From positions 4,092,001 through 4,156,000 of the forward strand of contig NZ_CP107903.1 in NCBI RefSeq assembly GCF_036013955.1: a stretch of DNA of 64,000 bases. Direction: 5' to 3'. Source of the DNA: Streptomyces sp. NBC_00459. Lineage in GTDB: Bacteria > Actinomycetota > Actinomycetes > Streptomycetales > Streptomycetaceae. The notes beneath the pieces are model-generated. The model saw nothing but the letters and a program-made list of their open reading frames with translations, was not told where the DNA came from and did no database searches. Positions 27,112 through 35,005 of the stretch are shown here, piece by piece (within the stretch, counting starts at the first letter, position 1; each line of letters starts with the position of its first letter). Position numbers and translations under genes: made by a program.

Positions 27112-27645
27112 TCACAGATGCAGAAGCATCCGGCTGTTGCCCAAGGTGTTCGGTTTCACTCGTTCGAGACCGAGGAACTCCGCGACGCCCTCATCATAGG
27201 AACGCAGCAGCTCGGCGTAGACATCGGTGTCGACAGGTGTCTCGCCGATCTCCACGAAGCCGTGCTTCCCGAAGAAGTCCACTTCAAAGGTCAGACAGAA
27301 AACGCGACGAACACCGAGCCAGCGGGCGGTCTGCAGCAACTTCTCCAGCAACTGATGTCCGACACCGGAACCTCTGAGGTCGGGGTTCACGGCAAGAGTG
27401 CGGACTTCGGCGAGGTCTTCCCACATGACGTGGAGTGCACCGCACCCCACGACCTCACCGTTGTCGTCGCGTTCCGCGACCCAGAACTCCTGGATGTCCT
27501 CGTAAAGAGTCACCGTCGCTTTGTCGAGCAGGATACGGCCACGGACGAACGAGTCAAGGAGTCCGCGTACGGCCTGGACATCGCTGGTCCTGGCCCGCCG
27601 GACGGTGATGGCTTTCGCTGTGACTTCGGGACGGATCGCTGACAT
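27112..27645 (-). CDS. GNAT amino-acid N-acetyltransferase (ArgA/NAGS type)
   Basis: 177 residues with one GNAT domain: ITVRRARTSDVQAVRGLLDSF, the acetyl-CoA loop LRGSGVGHQLLEKLL, and CLTFEVDFFGKHGFVEIG. Short stand-alone actinobacterial proteins of this type make N-acetylglutamate for arginine synthesis. No arg genes are adjacent, so the assignment rests on family resemblance. Genes upstream are a BlaI-like repressor and two small unknowns, each with its own promoter. Confidence 0.82.
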   Translation of the reverse strand: MSAIRPEVTAKAITVRRARTSDVQAVRGLLDSFVRGRILLDKATVTLYEDIQEFWVAERDDNGEVVGCGALHVMWEDLAEVRTLAVNPDLRGSGVGHQLLEKLLQTARWLGVRRVFCLTFEVDFFGKHGFVEIGETPVDTDVYAELLRSYDEGVAEFLGLERVKPNTLGNSRMLLHL

Positions 27646-27657
27646 GAGCGGACGCTA
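27646..27657 (-). promoter_or_regulatory. -10 hexamer TAGCGT, leaderless promoter of the acetyltransferase gene
   Basis: TAGCGT (27652-27657, minus strand) is 6 nt from ATG 27645. It overlaps the stop region of the upstream blaI-like gene. Confidence 0.55.
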
Positions 27658-28131
27658 TCGCCCGGTGGTGTCCTGGACCGAGGCGGGGTTCTCGTAGGCG
27701 GTATGTTCCGCGGCTTCGGTCTGTTCTGTGTGTTCGGTCTGTTCGGTCGGCTGAGGCCGTTCGACCTGTTCCGGCCCTTGGACGATGTGAACGGCATCCC
27801 TGAGGGCGAGCCGCTGTTCTTCGCTCATCATGCCGAAGAAGGCGACGAGAGCGGCGGCGGGGTTGTCACTCTGCGACCAAGCGTCGTTCATCAGCGCGGC
27901 CGAGTAGGCGGCACGGGTGGAGACGGCCTCATATCGATAGGCACGGCCTTCCGCCTCGCGACGGACCCAGCCCTTCTGATGGAGATTGTCCAAAACGGTC
28001 ATCACCGTGGTGTACGCGATGGACCGTTCCTGCCGAAGGTCTTCCAGGACTTCTCGAACGGTGACCGGGCGGTTCCACTTCCACACCCGCGTCATGACCG
28101 CGTCTTCGAGTTCTCCCAATGGGCGAGGCAC
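27655..28131 (-). CDS. BlaI/MecI/CopY-family transcriptional repressor
   Basis: 158 residues from GTG 28131. The winged helix (LGELEDAVMTRVWKWNRPVTVREVL, AYTTVMTVLDNLHQKGWVRRE) matches the BlaI family. The central dimerisation segment carries ALVAFFGMMSEEQRLALRDAV. The tail is a Thr/Glu/Gln/His repeat (TEQTEHTEQTEAAEHT) of unknown role. No BlaR-type sensor protease is next to it, so derepression must occur otherwise. A CACTAGTG palindrome overlaps its own -10 region. Confidence 0.9.
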   Translation of the reverse strand: MPRPLGELEDAVMTRVWKWNRPVTVREVLEDLRQERSIAYTTVMTVLDNLHQKGWVRREAEGRAYRYEAVSTRAAYSAALMNDAWSQSDNPAAALVAFFGMMSEEQRLALRDAVHIVQGPEQVERPQPTEQTEHTEQTEAAEHTAYENPASVQDTTGR

Positions 28132-28148
28132 AACTCAGCACACTAGTG
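28132..28148 (-). promoter_or_regulatory. Promoter with overlapping CACTAGTG palindrome, blaI-like gene
   Basis: TAGTGT (28140-28145, minus strand) lies 8 nt from GTG 28131. The 8-bp palindrome CACTAGTG (28141-28148) covers it and is a plausible autorepression site. Confidence 0.5.
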
Positions 28149-28197
28149 GGAGAAACGGTGAATAGCGCGAAGGACGTGCACATTCACCGCCGAACAG

Positions 28198-28380
28198 CTA
28201 CGAAACGGGGCGATCCTGTCCGGCCTGCCGGGTCTGCTCGGCCCGGGCGAGGGTGGCGTCGACGACGGCGTCCTCCTTGGCCTTGTTGGCACCGCCCTGA
28301 CTCTTCACCATCGTCACGATCACACCGATGAAGAGCACGGCCATCACTACGGGGGGCACGAGCGCGGAGACGTAGTCCAT
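28198..28380 (-). CDS. Small single-pass membrane protein (60 aa), unknown function
   Basis: The protein has one N-terminal hydrophobic helix (YVSALVPPVVMAVLFIGVIVTMV, residues 3-25). A charged soluble tail follows, rich in Ala/Lys/Glu/Arg (SQGGANKAKEDAVVDATLA). ATG 28380 follows TACTCT by 7 nt. Conserved-looking but unassigned; possible partner for a membrane complex. Confidence 0.78.
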   Translation of the reverse strand: MDYVSALVPPVVMAVLFIGVIVTMVKSQGGANKAKEDAVVDATLARAEQTRQAGQDRPVS

Positions 28381-28393
28381 GGGGTCCAGAGTA
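28381..28393 (-). promoter_or_regulatory. -10 hexamer TACTCT, leaderless promoter of the 60-aa membrane protein
   Basis: TACTCT (28388-28393, minus strand) with a 7-nt spacer GGACCCC to the ATG. Confidence 0.6.
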
Positions 28394-28498
28394 GCCAGGC
28401 CCGAAGAAAGGCCCGGGCGGGGGCCCGGGCCTTGGCAATTCCAGCTCTGTCCGGCCTGACTCCTCGGCCCGACTGTTCGACCTGTTCGGTTTGCCTGT

Positions 28499-29170
28499 TC
28501 AGCCCGCGGCGAGTTGTTGTGAGGGGTTCGCGGGCGGGGTCGGCTTGCGGCGCGGGAAGACCTCGCCCGGGGTCGGGACGGGTCGGGCGGGCTTGGGGGC
28601 GTCGGGTGCGGGCCGGGGGGCGGGAGCGGGCCGCTCATGAGGCTGCTTCTCCGCGGGCTTCTCCCCTGGCTTCCTGGCGGGCTCCTCGGTGGCGAGACCG
28701 CCGGGCAGGGCAAGAAGGCGGGTCCGGGAGGCCGGCACCGTGGGTGCGACCGGCGGACGGCCGGACACCCTGGCGCCCAGCCGGGCCCGTACGTCCCGCT
28801 CCGCGTGCCGCAGACAGCGGTCCAGGAGGGCTGCGGCGATCGGGTTCCCCCGCAGCGCCCGCAGGGCGGCGAGGTCGTCCGGGTCCGGGCGGTACCCGGA
28901 GCTCAGCGCCTCCTCCAGGAGCGTGAGGAAGCCGGCTGCGGTGCCGGGCAGGGCGGCGCGGTAGCGGGCGAGGTCGGCCACGAGGAAGGCCCGCAGCCTG
29001 ACCCCCTCGTGCGCCGCCTCGTCGACGGACTCGGCAAGCCGGAGACAGTCCTGGACGTCCTCTGCGGAGGCGGGGCCGGGGTGGAGGGCGAGGGCGAGGG
29101 CGCGACGGAGCACACGCAGCTCCTCCGCACCGAACGCCATGCCGCCGCGAGATCCGAATGGCGTGGGCAT
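28499..29170 (-). CDS. Hypothetical helical protein with Pro/Lys-rich C-terminus
   Basis: 223 residues from ATG 29170. The N-terminal two thirds are Ala/Leu/Arg-rich helices (AFGAEELRVLRRALALALHP, LRAFLVADLARYRAALPG, DDLAALRALRGNPIAAALLD). The C-terminal about 60 residues are disordered Pro/Lys/Ala repeats. There is no signal peptide or membrane helix. I do not recognise the family. It may start instead at the ATG ten codons in. Confidence 0.68.
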   Translation of the reverse strand: MPTPFGSRGGMAFGAEELRVLRRALALALHPGPASAEDVQDCLRLAESVDEAAHEGVRLRAFLVADLARYRAALPGTAAGFLTLLEEALSSGYRPDPDDLAALRALRGNPIAAALLDRCLRHAERDVRARLGARVSGRPPVAPTVPASRTRLLALPGGLATEEPARKPGEKPAEKQPHERPAPAPRPAPDAPKPARPVPTPGEVFPRRKPTPPANPSQQLAAG

Positions 29171-29182
29171 GCGGCGACGATA
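29171..29182 (-). promoter_or_regulatory. -10 hexamer TATCGT, leaderless promoter
   Basis: TATCGT (29177-29182, minus strand) is 6 nt from ATG 29170, supporting this start. Confidence 0.58.
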
Positions 29183-29279
29183 CGCGCTAATCAGACAAAC
29201 TCGACATTGAGAGAGGGTGTGGCGCGGGGAGCCACCCAGGTGGCCGTGCACCGTCTTCGGGCCCGCGGACAGGAACAGC

Positions 29280-30077
29280 TCACATACGGGACACGTTCCG
29301 CTCGTACACCAGCCGCAGCCCGATCAGCGTCAGCCACGGCTCGTGCTCGTCGATCACCGACGCCTCGCCCAGCACCAACGGCGCCAGCCCGCCCGTCGCG
29401 ATCACCGTCACGTCGTCCGGGTCCTGGGCCAGCTCCTTCGCCATCCGGGTCACCACACCGTCCACCTGACCGGCGAACCCGTAGATGATGCCCGCCTGCA
29501 TCGCCTCGACCGTGTTCTTGCCGATCACCGCCCGGGGCCGCGCCACCTCGATCTTCCGGAGCTGCGCCCCCTTCACCCCGAGCGCCTCGACCGAGATCTC
29601 GATGCCGGGCGCGATCACCCCGCCGACGTACTCCCCGCGCGCGGACACCGCGTCGAACGTGGTCGCCGTACCGAAGTCGACGACGATCGCGGGGCCCCCG
29701 TAGAGCTCGACGGCGGCGACCGCGTTGATGATGCGGTCCGCGCCGACCTCCTTCGGGTTGTCGGTGAGGATCGGCACGCCCGTCTTCACGCCGGGCTCGA
29801 CCAGCACCGCCGGCACATCGCCGTAGTACCGCCGCGTCACCTCGCGCAGCTCGTGCAGCACCGACGGAACGGTCGCGCAGATGGCGATGCCGTCGATGCC
29901 GTCGCCCAGCTCGTCCCCGAGGAGGGGGTGCATGCCCATGAGGCCCTGGAGGAGGACCGCGAGCTCGTCGGCGGTGCGGCGCGCGTCCGTGGAGATGCGC
30001 CAGTGCTCGACGATCTCGTCGCCGTCGAAGAGCCCGAGGACGGTGTGCGTGTTTCCTACGTCGATGGTCAGCAGCAT
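29280..30077 (-). CDS. coaX: Type III pantothenate kinase
   Basis: 265 residues. The phosphate-binding motif DVGNTHT starts at Asp6. The other family motifs PKEVGADRIINAVAA and VVDFGTATTFDAV, and the glycine-rich GGVIAPGI, are intact. It phosphorylates pantothenate, the first committed step of CoA synthesis, and is resistant to CoA feedback in this family. It is last in the DUF2520-panC-nadB-nadC-coaX operon, about 10 nt after the nadC stop. Confidence 0.96.
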   Translation of the reverse strand: MLLTIDVGNTHTVLGLFDGDEIVEHWRISTDARRTADELAVLLQGLMGMHPLLGDELGDGIDGIAICATVPSVLHELREVTRRYYGDVPAVLVEPGVKTGVPILTDNPKEVGADRIINAVAAVELYGGPAIVVDFGTATTFDAVSARGEYVGGVIAPGIEISVEALGVKGAQLRKIEVARPRAVIGKNTVEAMQAGIIYGFAGQVDGVVTRMAKELAQDPDDVTVIATGGLAPLVLGEASVIDEHEPWLTLIGLRLVYERNVSRM

Positions 30078-30087
30078 GGCCTTGTAC

Positions 30088-31074
30088 CTACTCCGCCGCT
30101 CGCAGGTCGAGACCGATGTCGAGGATCGGCGAGGAGTGGGTGAGGGCGCCGACCGCCAGGTAGTCGACGCCGGTGTCGGCGTACTCCTTGGCGTTCTTCA
30201 GGATGAGCCGGCCCGAGACCTCCAGCACGGCGCGGCCGTCGACGACCGCGACCGCCTCGTCGCACTCGCCGGGGGTGAAGTTGTCCAGAAGGATCAGGTC
30301 GGCGCCCGCGTCGACGACCTCGCGCAGCTGGTGCAGCGTGTCGACCTCGACCTCGATCGGCACCTCCGGGAAGGCGTCCCGTACGGCCTTGAAGGCCTGG
30401 GCGACGCCGCCGGCGGCCACCACGTGGTTGTCCTTGACGAGTGCCGCGTCCGACAGGGACATGCGGTGGTTGACGCCGCCGCCGCAGCGGACCGCGTACT
30501 TCTCCAGGGAACGCAGGCCGGGAGTCGTCTTGCGGGTGTCGCGCACGCGCGCCTTGGTGCCCTCCAGGACGTCCGCCCACGCGCGCGTGGCGGTCGCGAT
30601 GCCGGACAGGCGGCACAGGAGGTTGAGGGCGCTGCGCTCGGCCGTCAGGAGGTCACGGGTGCGGGTCGTGACGCTGAGCAGCTTCTGGCCGGCCTCGACG
30701 CGGTCGCCGTCCTCGACGTGCCGCTCGACCTCGAACTCGTCGGTGCAGACCACGGAGACGACCGCCTCGGCGATCCGCAGACCGGCGACGATGCCTCCCT
30801 CGCGGGCGGTGAAGTCGGCGGTGGCGCGGGCCTCCTCGGGGATGGTCGCGACGGTCGTCACGTCCACGCCGCCATCGAGGTCCTCCTGGATGGCGACGTT
30901 GGCGATGTCCTCGACCTCCAGGGGGTCGAGGCCGGCGTCGGCGAGGAGGGCGGCGAGCGCGGGGTCGAGGCCGCACTCCAGGTACACCTCGTCTGCCATG
31001 TCGGAGGCAGCGCCGCAGGCGCAGCCGTCGCCGCAGCCGCCGCTCTGGGCGAGGGGAAGGTCGGGGGTGCTCAC
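30088..31074 (-). CDS. nadC: Nicotinate-nucleotide diphosphorylase (quinolinate phosphoribosyltransferase)
   Basis: 328 residues. Motifs include EDLDGGVDVTT, LLCRLSGIAT, the substrate loop RDTRKTTPGLR, CGGGVNHRMSLSD, and the barrel strands EVEVDTL and LILLDNF. It converts quinolinate and PRPP to nicotinate mononucleotide. An unusual N-terminal extension has clustered cysteines (GGCGDGCACG). GTG 31074 has AGGAG 11 nt upstream. GTG 31083, overlapping the nadB stop as GTGA, is an equally plausible start. nadA is not in this operon. Confidence 0.95.
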   Translation of the reverse strand: MSTPDLPLAQSGGCGDGCACGAASDMADEVYLECGLDPALAALLADAGLDPLEVEDIANVAIQEDLDGGVDVTTVATIPEEARATADFTAREGGIVAGLRIAEAVVSVVCTDEFEVERHVEDGDRVEAGQKLLSVTTRTRDLLTAERSALNLLCRLSGIATATRAWADVLEGTKARVRDTRKTTPGLRSLEKYAVRCGGGVNHRMSLSDAALVKDNHVVAAGGVAQAFKAVRDAFPEVPIEVEVDTLHQLREVVDAGADLILLDNFTPGECDEAVAVVDGRAVLEVSGRLILKNAKEYADTGVDYLAVGALTHSSPILDIGLDLRAAE

Positions 31075-31079
31075 TTCTG

Positions 31080-32843
31080 TCACTGCTCCTGGGGACGGTG
31101 CTCCGGCTGATGATGCCGGGTCGGGGGGAAGTCTGCGGTGTCGGTGGTGTGTACGGCCAGCGTCCGGTCGGGATTCAGCCGTACGACGATGTGGCGGTGC
31201 CAGGTCGTGTCGTCGCGCTCGGCGTGGTCCTCGCGCCAGTGGCAGCCGCGGGTCTCCGCGCGCATGCGGGCGGCGGCGACCAGGACGCGGGCCACGCACA
31301 GGAGGTTGGTGGCCTCCCAGGTGTCGACGCCGGGCTCCGCGGTCTTGCCGTTCTCGTCGAGGGCGTCGCGGGCGTCGGTGTGCAGTTTCTGGATGGCCGC
31401 GGCGGCCGTGTCCAGGGAGGCCGCGGAGCGCAGCACTCCGGCGCCCTCGGTCATGATGCGCTGGATCGCGAAGCGGGCCTCGGGGGCGAGCAGCGGGTGC
31501 GCGGGCTTCTCGGGGTGCGGCAAGGGTGCGGGCACGCGCGCGTGGAGGCCGTTTCCGGCGTGGGCCGCGGTGATGTCGGCGACGATGCGCTCGGCGTAGA
31601 CCAGGCCCTCCAGGAGGGAGTTGGAGGCGAGCCGGTTGGCGCCGTGGACGCCGGTGCAGGCGACCTCTCCGCACGCGTACAGGCCGGGGACGGTCGTGCG
31701 GCCCCGGGAGTCGGTGCGGACGCCGCCGGAGGCGTAGTGGGCGGCCGGGGCGACCGGGACGGGCTCGGTGACCGGGTCGATGCCGTGGGCGCGGCAGGAG
31801 GCGAGGATCGTCGGGAAGCGGGTCTCCCACATGTGGGCGCCGAAATGCCGGGCGTCCAGGAACATGTGTTCGGCGCCCTGTTCCAGCATCCGGCGCGTGA
31901 TGCCCTTGGCGACGATGTCCCGGGGCGCGAGTTCGCCGAGTTCGTGCTGGCCGGTCATGAAGCGCACTCCGTCGGCGTCGACGAGGTGGGCGCCCTCACC
32001 GCGTACCGCCTCGGAGACGAGCGGCTGCTGGCCCTCGGCGTCGGCCCCCAGGAAGAGCACCGTGGGGTGGAACTGGACGAATTCGAGGTCGCTGACCTCG
32101 GCACCGGCGCGCAGGGCGAGGGCGACGCCGTCTCCGGTGGACACGGACGGGTTGGTGGTCGCCGAGAAGACCTGGCCCATGCCGCCGGTGGCGAGGACCA
32201 CGGCGGGCGCGTGGACGGCCCCCACGCCGTCGTGCTGGCCCTCTCCCATGACGTGCAGGGTCACGCCCGCCGTACGGCCGTCGGCGTCCGTCAGGAGGTC
32301 CAGGACGAGCGCGTTCTCGACCGTGCGCAGTCCCCGCGCGCGGACGGCCTCGACGAGTGCGCGGGAGATCTCCGCGCCGGTCGCGTCACCGCCCGCGTGC
32401 GCTATGCGACGGCGGTGGTGGCCACCCTCCCGGGTCAGTTCCAGTCCTCCTTCGGAGGACTCGTCGAAGTGGGCGCCGGTCTCGATGAGCCGTCGTACGG
32501 CGTCCGGGCCCTCGGTGACGAGGATCCGTACGGCCTCCTCGTCGCACAGGCCCACGCCGGCCACCAGGGTGTCAGCGAGGTGCTGTTCGGGGGTGTCGCC
32601 CTCGCCGAGGGCCGCCGCGATGCCGCCCTGGGCCCAGCGGGTGGAGCCGTCGTCGAGGCGGGCCTTAGTGACGACGACCGTCTTCAGCCCGGCCGCGTCG
32701 CAGCGCAGGGCCGCGGTGAGCCCGGCGACGCCGGAGCCGACGACCACGACGTCCGCGGACAGGGCCCAGCCGGGGGCGGGGGCGTGCAGCCGTATGCCGG
32801 TGGAGGTGCCGGCGCGGCCGGCGGTGGGGCCTGTGGTGCTCAC
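31080..32843 (-). CDS. nadB: L-aspartate oxidase
   Basis: 587 residues. The FAD dinucleotide fold VVVVGSGVAGLTAALR starts near residue 32. Active-site blocks of the succinate dehydrogenase/aspartate oxidase family follow: STRWAQGGIAA, EGGHHRRRIAHAGGDATG, ASGGVRTDSRGRT and GANRLASNSLLEGLVYA. It oxidises aspartate to iminoaspartate for quinolinate synthesis. The GTG start overlaps the panC stop by 4 nt (GTGA). Confidence 0.97.
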   Translation of the reverse strand: MSTTGPTAGRAGTSTGIRLHAPAPGWALSADVVVVGSGVAGLTAALRCDAAGLKTVVVTKARLDDGSTRWAQGGIAAALGEGDTPEQHLADTLVAGVGLCDEEAVRILVTEGPDAVRRLIETGAHFDESSEGGLELTREGGHHRRRIAHAGGDATGAEISRALVEAVRARGLRTVENALVLDLLTDADGRTAGVTLHVMGEGQHDGVGAVHAPAVVLATGGMGQVFSATTNPSVSTGDGVALALRAGAEVSDLEFVQFHPTVLFLGADAEGQQPLVSEAVRGEGAHLVDADGVRFMTGQHELGELAPRDIVAKGITRRMLEQGAEHMFLDARHFGAHMWETRFPTILASCRAHGIDPVTEPVPVAPAAHYASGGVRTDSRGRTTVPGLYACGEVACTGVHGANRLASNSLLEGLVYAERIVADITAAHAGNGLHARVPAPLPHPEKPAHPLLAPEARFAIQRIMTEGAGVLRSAASLDTAAAAIQKLHTDARDALDENGKTAEPGVDTWEATNLLCVARVLVAAARMRAETRGCHWREDHAERDDTTWHRHIVVRLNPDRTLAVHTTDTADFPPTRHHQPEHRPQEQ

Positions 32844-33862
32844 AAGGCGGCTCCGGGGGTTCCGAAAATGAGAGGGATGTTGTCGATCAGCCGGGTCGTC
32901 CCGACCTTGGCTGCGACGGCGAGGACGGCTTCGCCCGTGAAGTCGTCCGGGATCTCGGTGAAGTCGGCGGGGTCGACCAGGGCGAGGTAGTCGAGGACCA
33001 GCGGGGGCCGGAGGCGGGCGGCGTCGTCCAGGAGGAGGCGGGCGGCGGCCCGGACGGCGGCGGGAGCGCCTCCGGGGACCTTCGCGACGGCGTGCGCGTC
33101 GGCGGCGGCGCGGGATTCGCCGATCGCGCTGAGGGCCTGGGCACGCGCGCGCGTGGCGGGCACCTCGCGGGCACGCGCGCGCAGCGCCTCCTGGGCGGCG
33201 TGCCGGTCGCTGCCGGCGAACAGTGCCTGGGAGAGGGCGAGGGCAGTACGCCGTTCCTCGGTGGAGAGGTAGCGGTTGCGGCTGGACAGGGCCAGGCCGT
33301 CGGCCTCGCGGACGGTCGGGACGCCGACGATCTCCACGCCGAAGTTCAGGTCGCGGACCATCCGGCGGATCATCGCGAGCTGCTGGGCGTCCTTCTGCCC
33401 GAAGAAGGCGACGTCGGGCCGGGTGAGGTGGAGCAGCTTGCCCACGACGGTGAGTACACCGTCGAAGTGCCCGGGGCGCGTGGCCCCTTCCAGCCGCTCC
33501 CCCATGGGACCCGCGCTGATCCGCACCTGGGGTTCGCCGCCCGGGTAGACCTCCTCCACGGAGGGGGCGAACACGGCGTCCGCGCCCGCCTGTTCGGCGA
33601 GTCGGACGTCGGCGTCGAGAGTGCGCGGGTAGCGGTCGAGGTCCTCGCCCTTGCCGAACTGGAGGGGGTTCACGAAGACGGTGACGGTCACGAAGCCCTT
33701 GGGGCCGACGTGTTCGCGGGCGGTCCGGATCAGGGTGGCGTGGCCTTCGTGGAGGGCGCCCATGGTCATGACGACGGCGTTGTGTCCCGGCACACCGATG
33801 TGGCCGTGGGCGTCCGCCAGACCGTCCGTGTCGGACACAAGTCCCCAGAAACCGCTGCTCAT
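32840..33862 (-). CDS. panC: Pantothenate synthetase
   Basis: 340 residues. Adenylate-forming motifs are MGALHEGHATLIRTA (HxGH-like), FVNPLQFGKGEDLDRYPR, FFGQKDAQQL and LSSRNRYLS. It joins pantoate and beta-alanine. An insertion-like Ala/Arg-rich segment lies near residues 225-260. Its ATG overlaps the stop of the DUF2520 gene (ATGA), and it overlaps nadB downstream. panB and panD are elsewhere. Confidence 0.97.
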   Translation of the reverse strand: MSSGFWGLVSDTDGLADAHGHIGVPGHNAVVMTMGALHEGHATLIRTAREHVGPKGFVTVTVFVNPLQFGKGEDLDRYPRTLDADVRLAEQAGADAVFAPSVEEVYPGGEPQVRISAGPMGERLEGATRPGHFDGVLTVVGKLLHLTRPDVAFFGQKDAQQLAMIRRMVRDLNFGVEIVGVPTVREADGLALSSRNRYLSTEERRTALALSQALFAGSDRHAAQEALRARAREVPATRARAQALSAIGESRAAADAHAVAKVPGGAPAAVRAAARLLLDDAARLRPPLVLDYLALVDPADFTEIPDDFTGEAVLAVAAKVGTTRLIDNIPLIFGTPGAAL

Positions 33863-34812
33863 CGCTCTCCCCCGTCGCTCTTCGGGTTTTCGGGACTCGC
33901 GGGCGGGCTCGTGCCCTCCGCGAGCACCCCGAGGAGGTCCTCGGCCAGCTCAGGCTTGAGCAGGCCGTGCGCGAGCGCCCGGTCGGCGGTCGCGCGGGCC
34001 ATCGCCAGATAGCCGGCGACACTCTGCGGGGAGTGCTTGCGCAGCTCCGCGACATGGGCGGCGACGGTGCCCGCGTCCCCGCGCGCGACGGGCCCGGTGA
34101 GCGCCGCGTCCCCGGAGCGCAGCGCGTTGTCCAGGGCGGCGCCCAGGAGCGGGCCGAGCATCCGGGCGGGGGCCTCGACGCCGGCCGTGCGCAGCAGTTC
34201 CATGGATTCGGCGACCAGGGTCACCAGGTGGTTGGCGCCCAGGGCCAGGGCCGCGTGGTAGAGCGGGCGGCTCTCCTCGTCGATCCACTCGGGCTCGCCG
34301 CCCATCTCGATGACGAGGGCTTCGGCGGCCAGCCGCAGCTCGGGGCGTGCGGTGACCCCGAAGGAGCACCCGGCGAGCCGCTGGACGTCCACGGCAGTGC
34401 CGGTGAACGTCATGGCAGGGTGCAGGGCCAGCGGCAGCGCGCCGGCCCTGAGGGCGGGGTCCAGGACCTTCGCGCCGTACCGCCCGGAGGTGTGCACGAG
34501 CAGTTGCCCCGGGCGTACTGCGCCGGTCTCGGCGAGGCCCTCGACGAGGCCGGGCAGGGCGTCGTCCGGGACGGTCAGCAGGACCAGCTCGGCGCGCTCC
34601 ATGACCTGGGCGGGCGACACCACGGGCACGTCCGGGAGCAGCTGGGCGGCCCTGCGGACGGAGGCGTCGGACACCGCGGAGACGGCCACCGGGCGGTGCC
34701 CGGCGAGTCGCAGTGACGCGGCCAGCGCGGGGCCCACGCGTCCGGCACCGACGACGCCGACGGTGAGCCGCGCGGGGCGGTCTCTGGGGTCTGGCTGTTG
34801 GAATGTACTCAC
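33859..34812 (-). CDS. Rossmann/DUF2520 oxidoreductase-like protein (candidate ketopantoate reductase)
   Basis: 317 residues. The NAD(P)-binding start TVGVVGAGRVGPALAASLRLAGH is followed by LLTVPDDALPGLV and HTSGRYGAKVLDP. A helical DUF2520 domain comes next (YHAALALGANHLVTLVAESMELL). The fold resembles 6-phosphogluconate dehydrogenase-like dehydrogenases, including ketopantoate reductases. It is first in a panC operon, and no panE is visible in this window. A role making pantoate is therefore reasonable but unproven. Confidence 0.78.
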   Translation of the reverse strand: MSTFQQPDPRDRPARLTVGVVGAGRVGPALAASLRLAGHRPVAVSAVSDASVRRAAQLLPDVPVVSPAQVMERAELVLLTVPDDALPGLVEGLAETGAVRPGQLLVHTSGRYGAKVLDPALRAGALPLALHPAMTFTGTAVDVQRLAGCSFGVTARPELRLAAEALVIEMGGEPEWIDEESRPLYHAALALGANHLVTLVAESMELLRTAGVEAPARMLGPLLGAALDNALRSGDAALTGPVARGDAGTVAAHVAELRKHSPQSVAGYLAMARATADRALAHGLLKPELAEDLLGVLAEGTSPPASPENPKSDGGER

Positions 34813-34846
34813 TCGACGACGGCCTTCCCGTTCCAGTCCGCTCGGG

Positions 34847-34870
34847 GTACCGGACGATGTACCGGACGAT
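34847..34870. repeat. Perfect tandem 12-mer GTACCGGACGAT in the operon promoter region
   Basis: Two adjacent identical 12-nt units lie 35-58 bp upstream of the DUF2520 gene. On the minus strand a TACATC -10-like element falls at the unit junction, 18 nt from TTAACA. It could be a regulator site. Confidence 0.6.
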
Positions 34871-35005
34871 TTCTCGTCATGTTAACGCGATCGGTCCGGG
34901 AGGCGTCCGGTTGTCCACAGGCTGTGGGTGCCCGCACGCCCTCCGCGCACGGTCCCGCGGAAATCCGCGTGACCGTCCGATCCCGCGCGCGGGATGATCG
35001 CGGGC

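Noticed and set aside
26885..27115. Longer Lsr2 starting at 27115
   Set aside because: The extension runs through the A/T-rich promoter with its palindromes. GTG 26884 has a good ribosome site and gives the standard length.
28499..29170. Secreted or membrane protein call for the 223-aa unknown
   Set aside because: Hydrophobic stretches are Ala/Leu helices interrupted by charged residues; there is no signal peptide or continuous membrane helix.
31098..32990. 630-codon frame antisense to nadB
   Set aside because: Same explanation; nadB has complete FAD and active-site motifs on the other strand.
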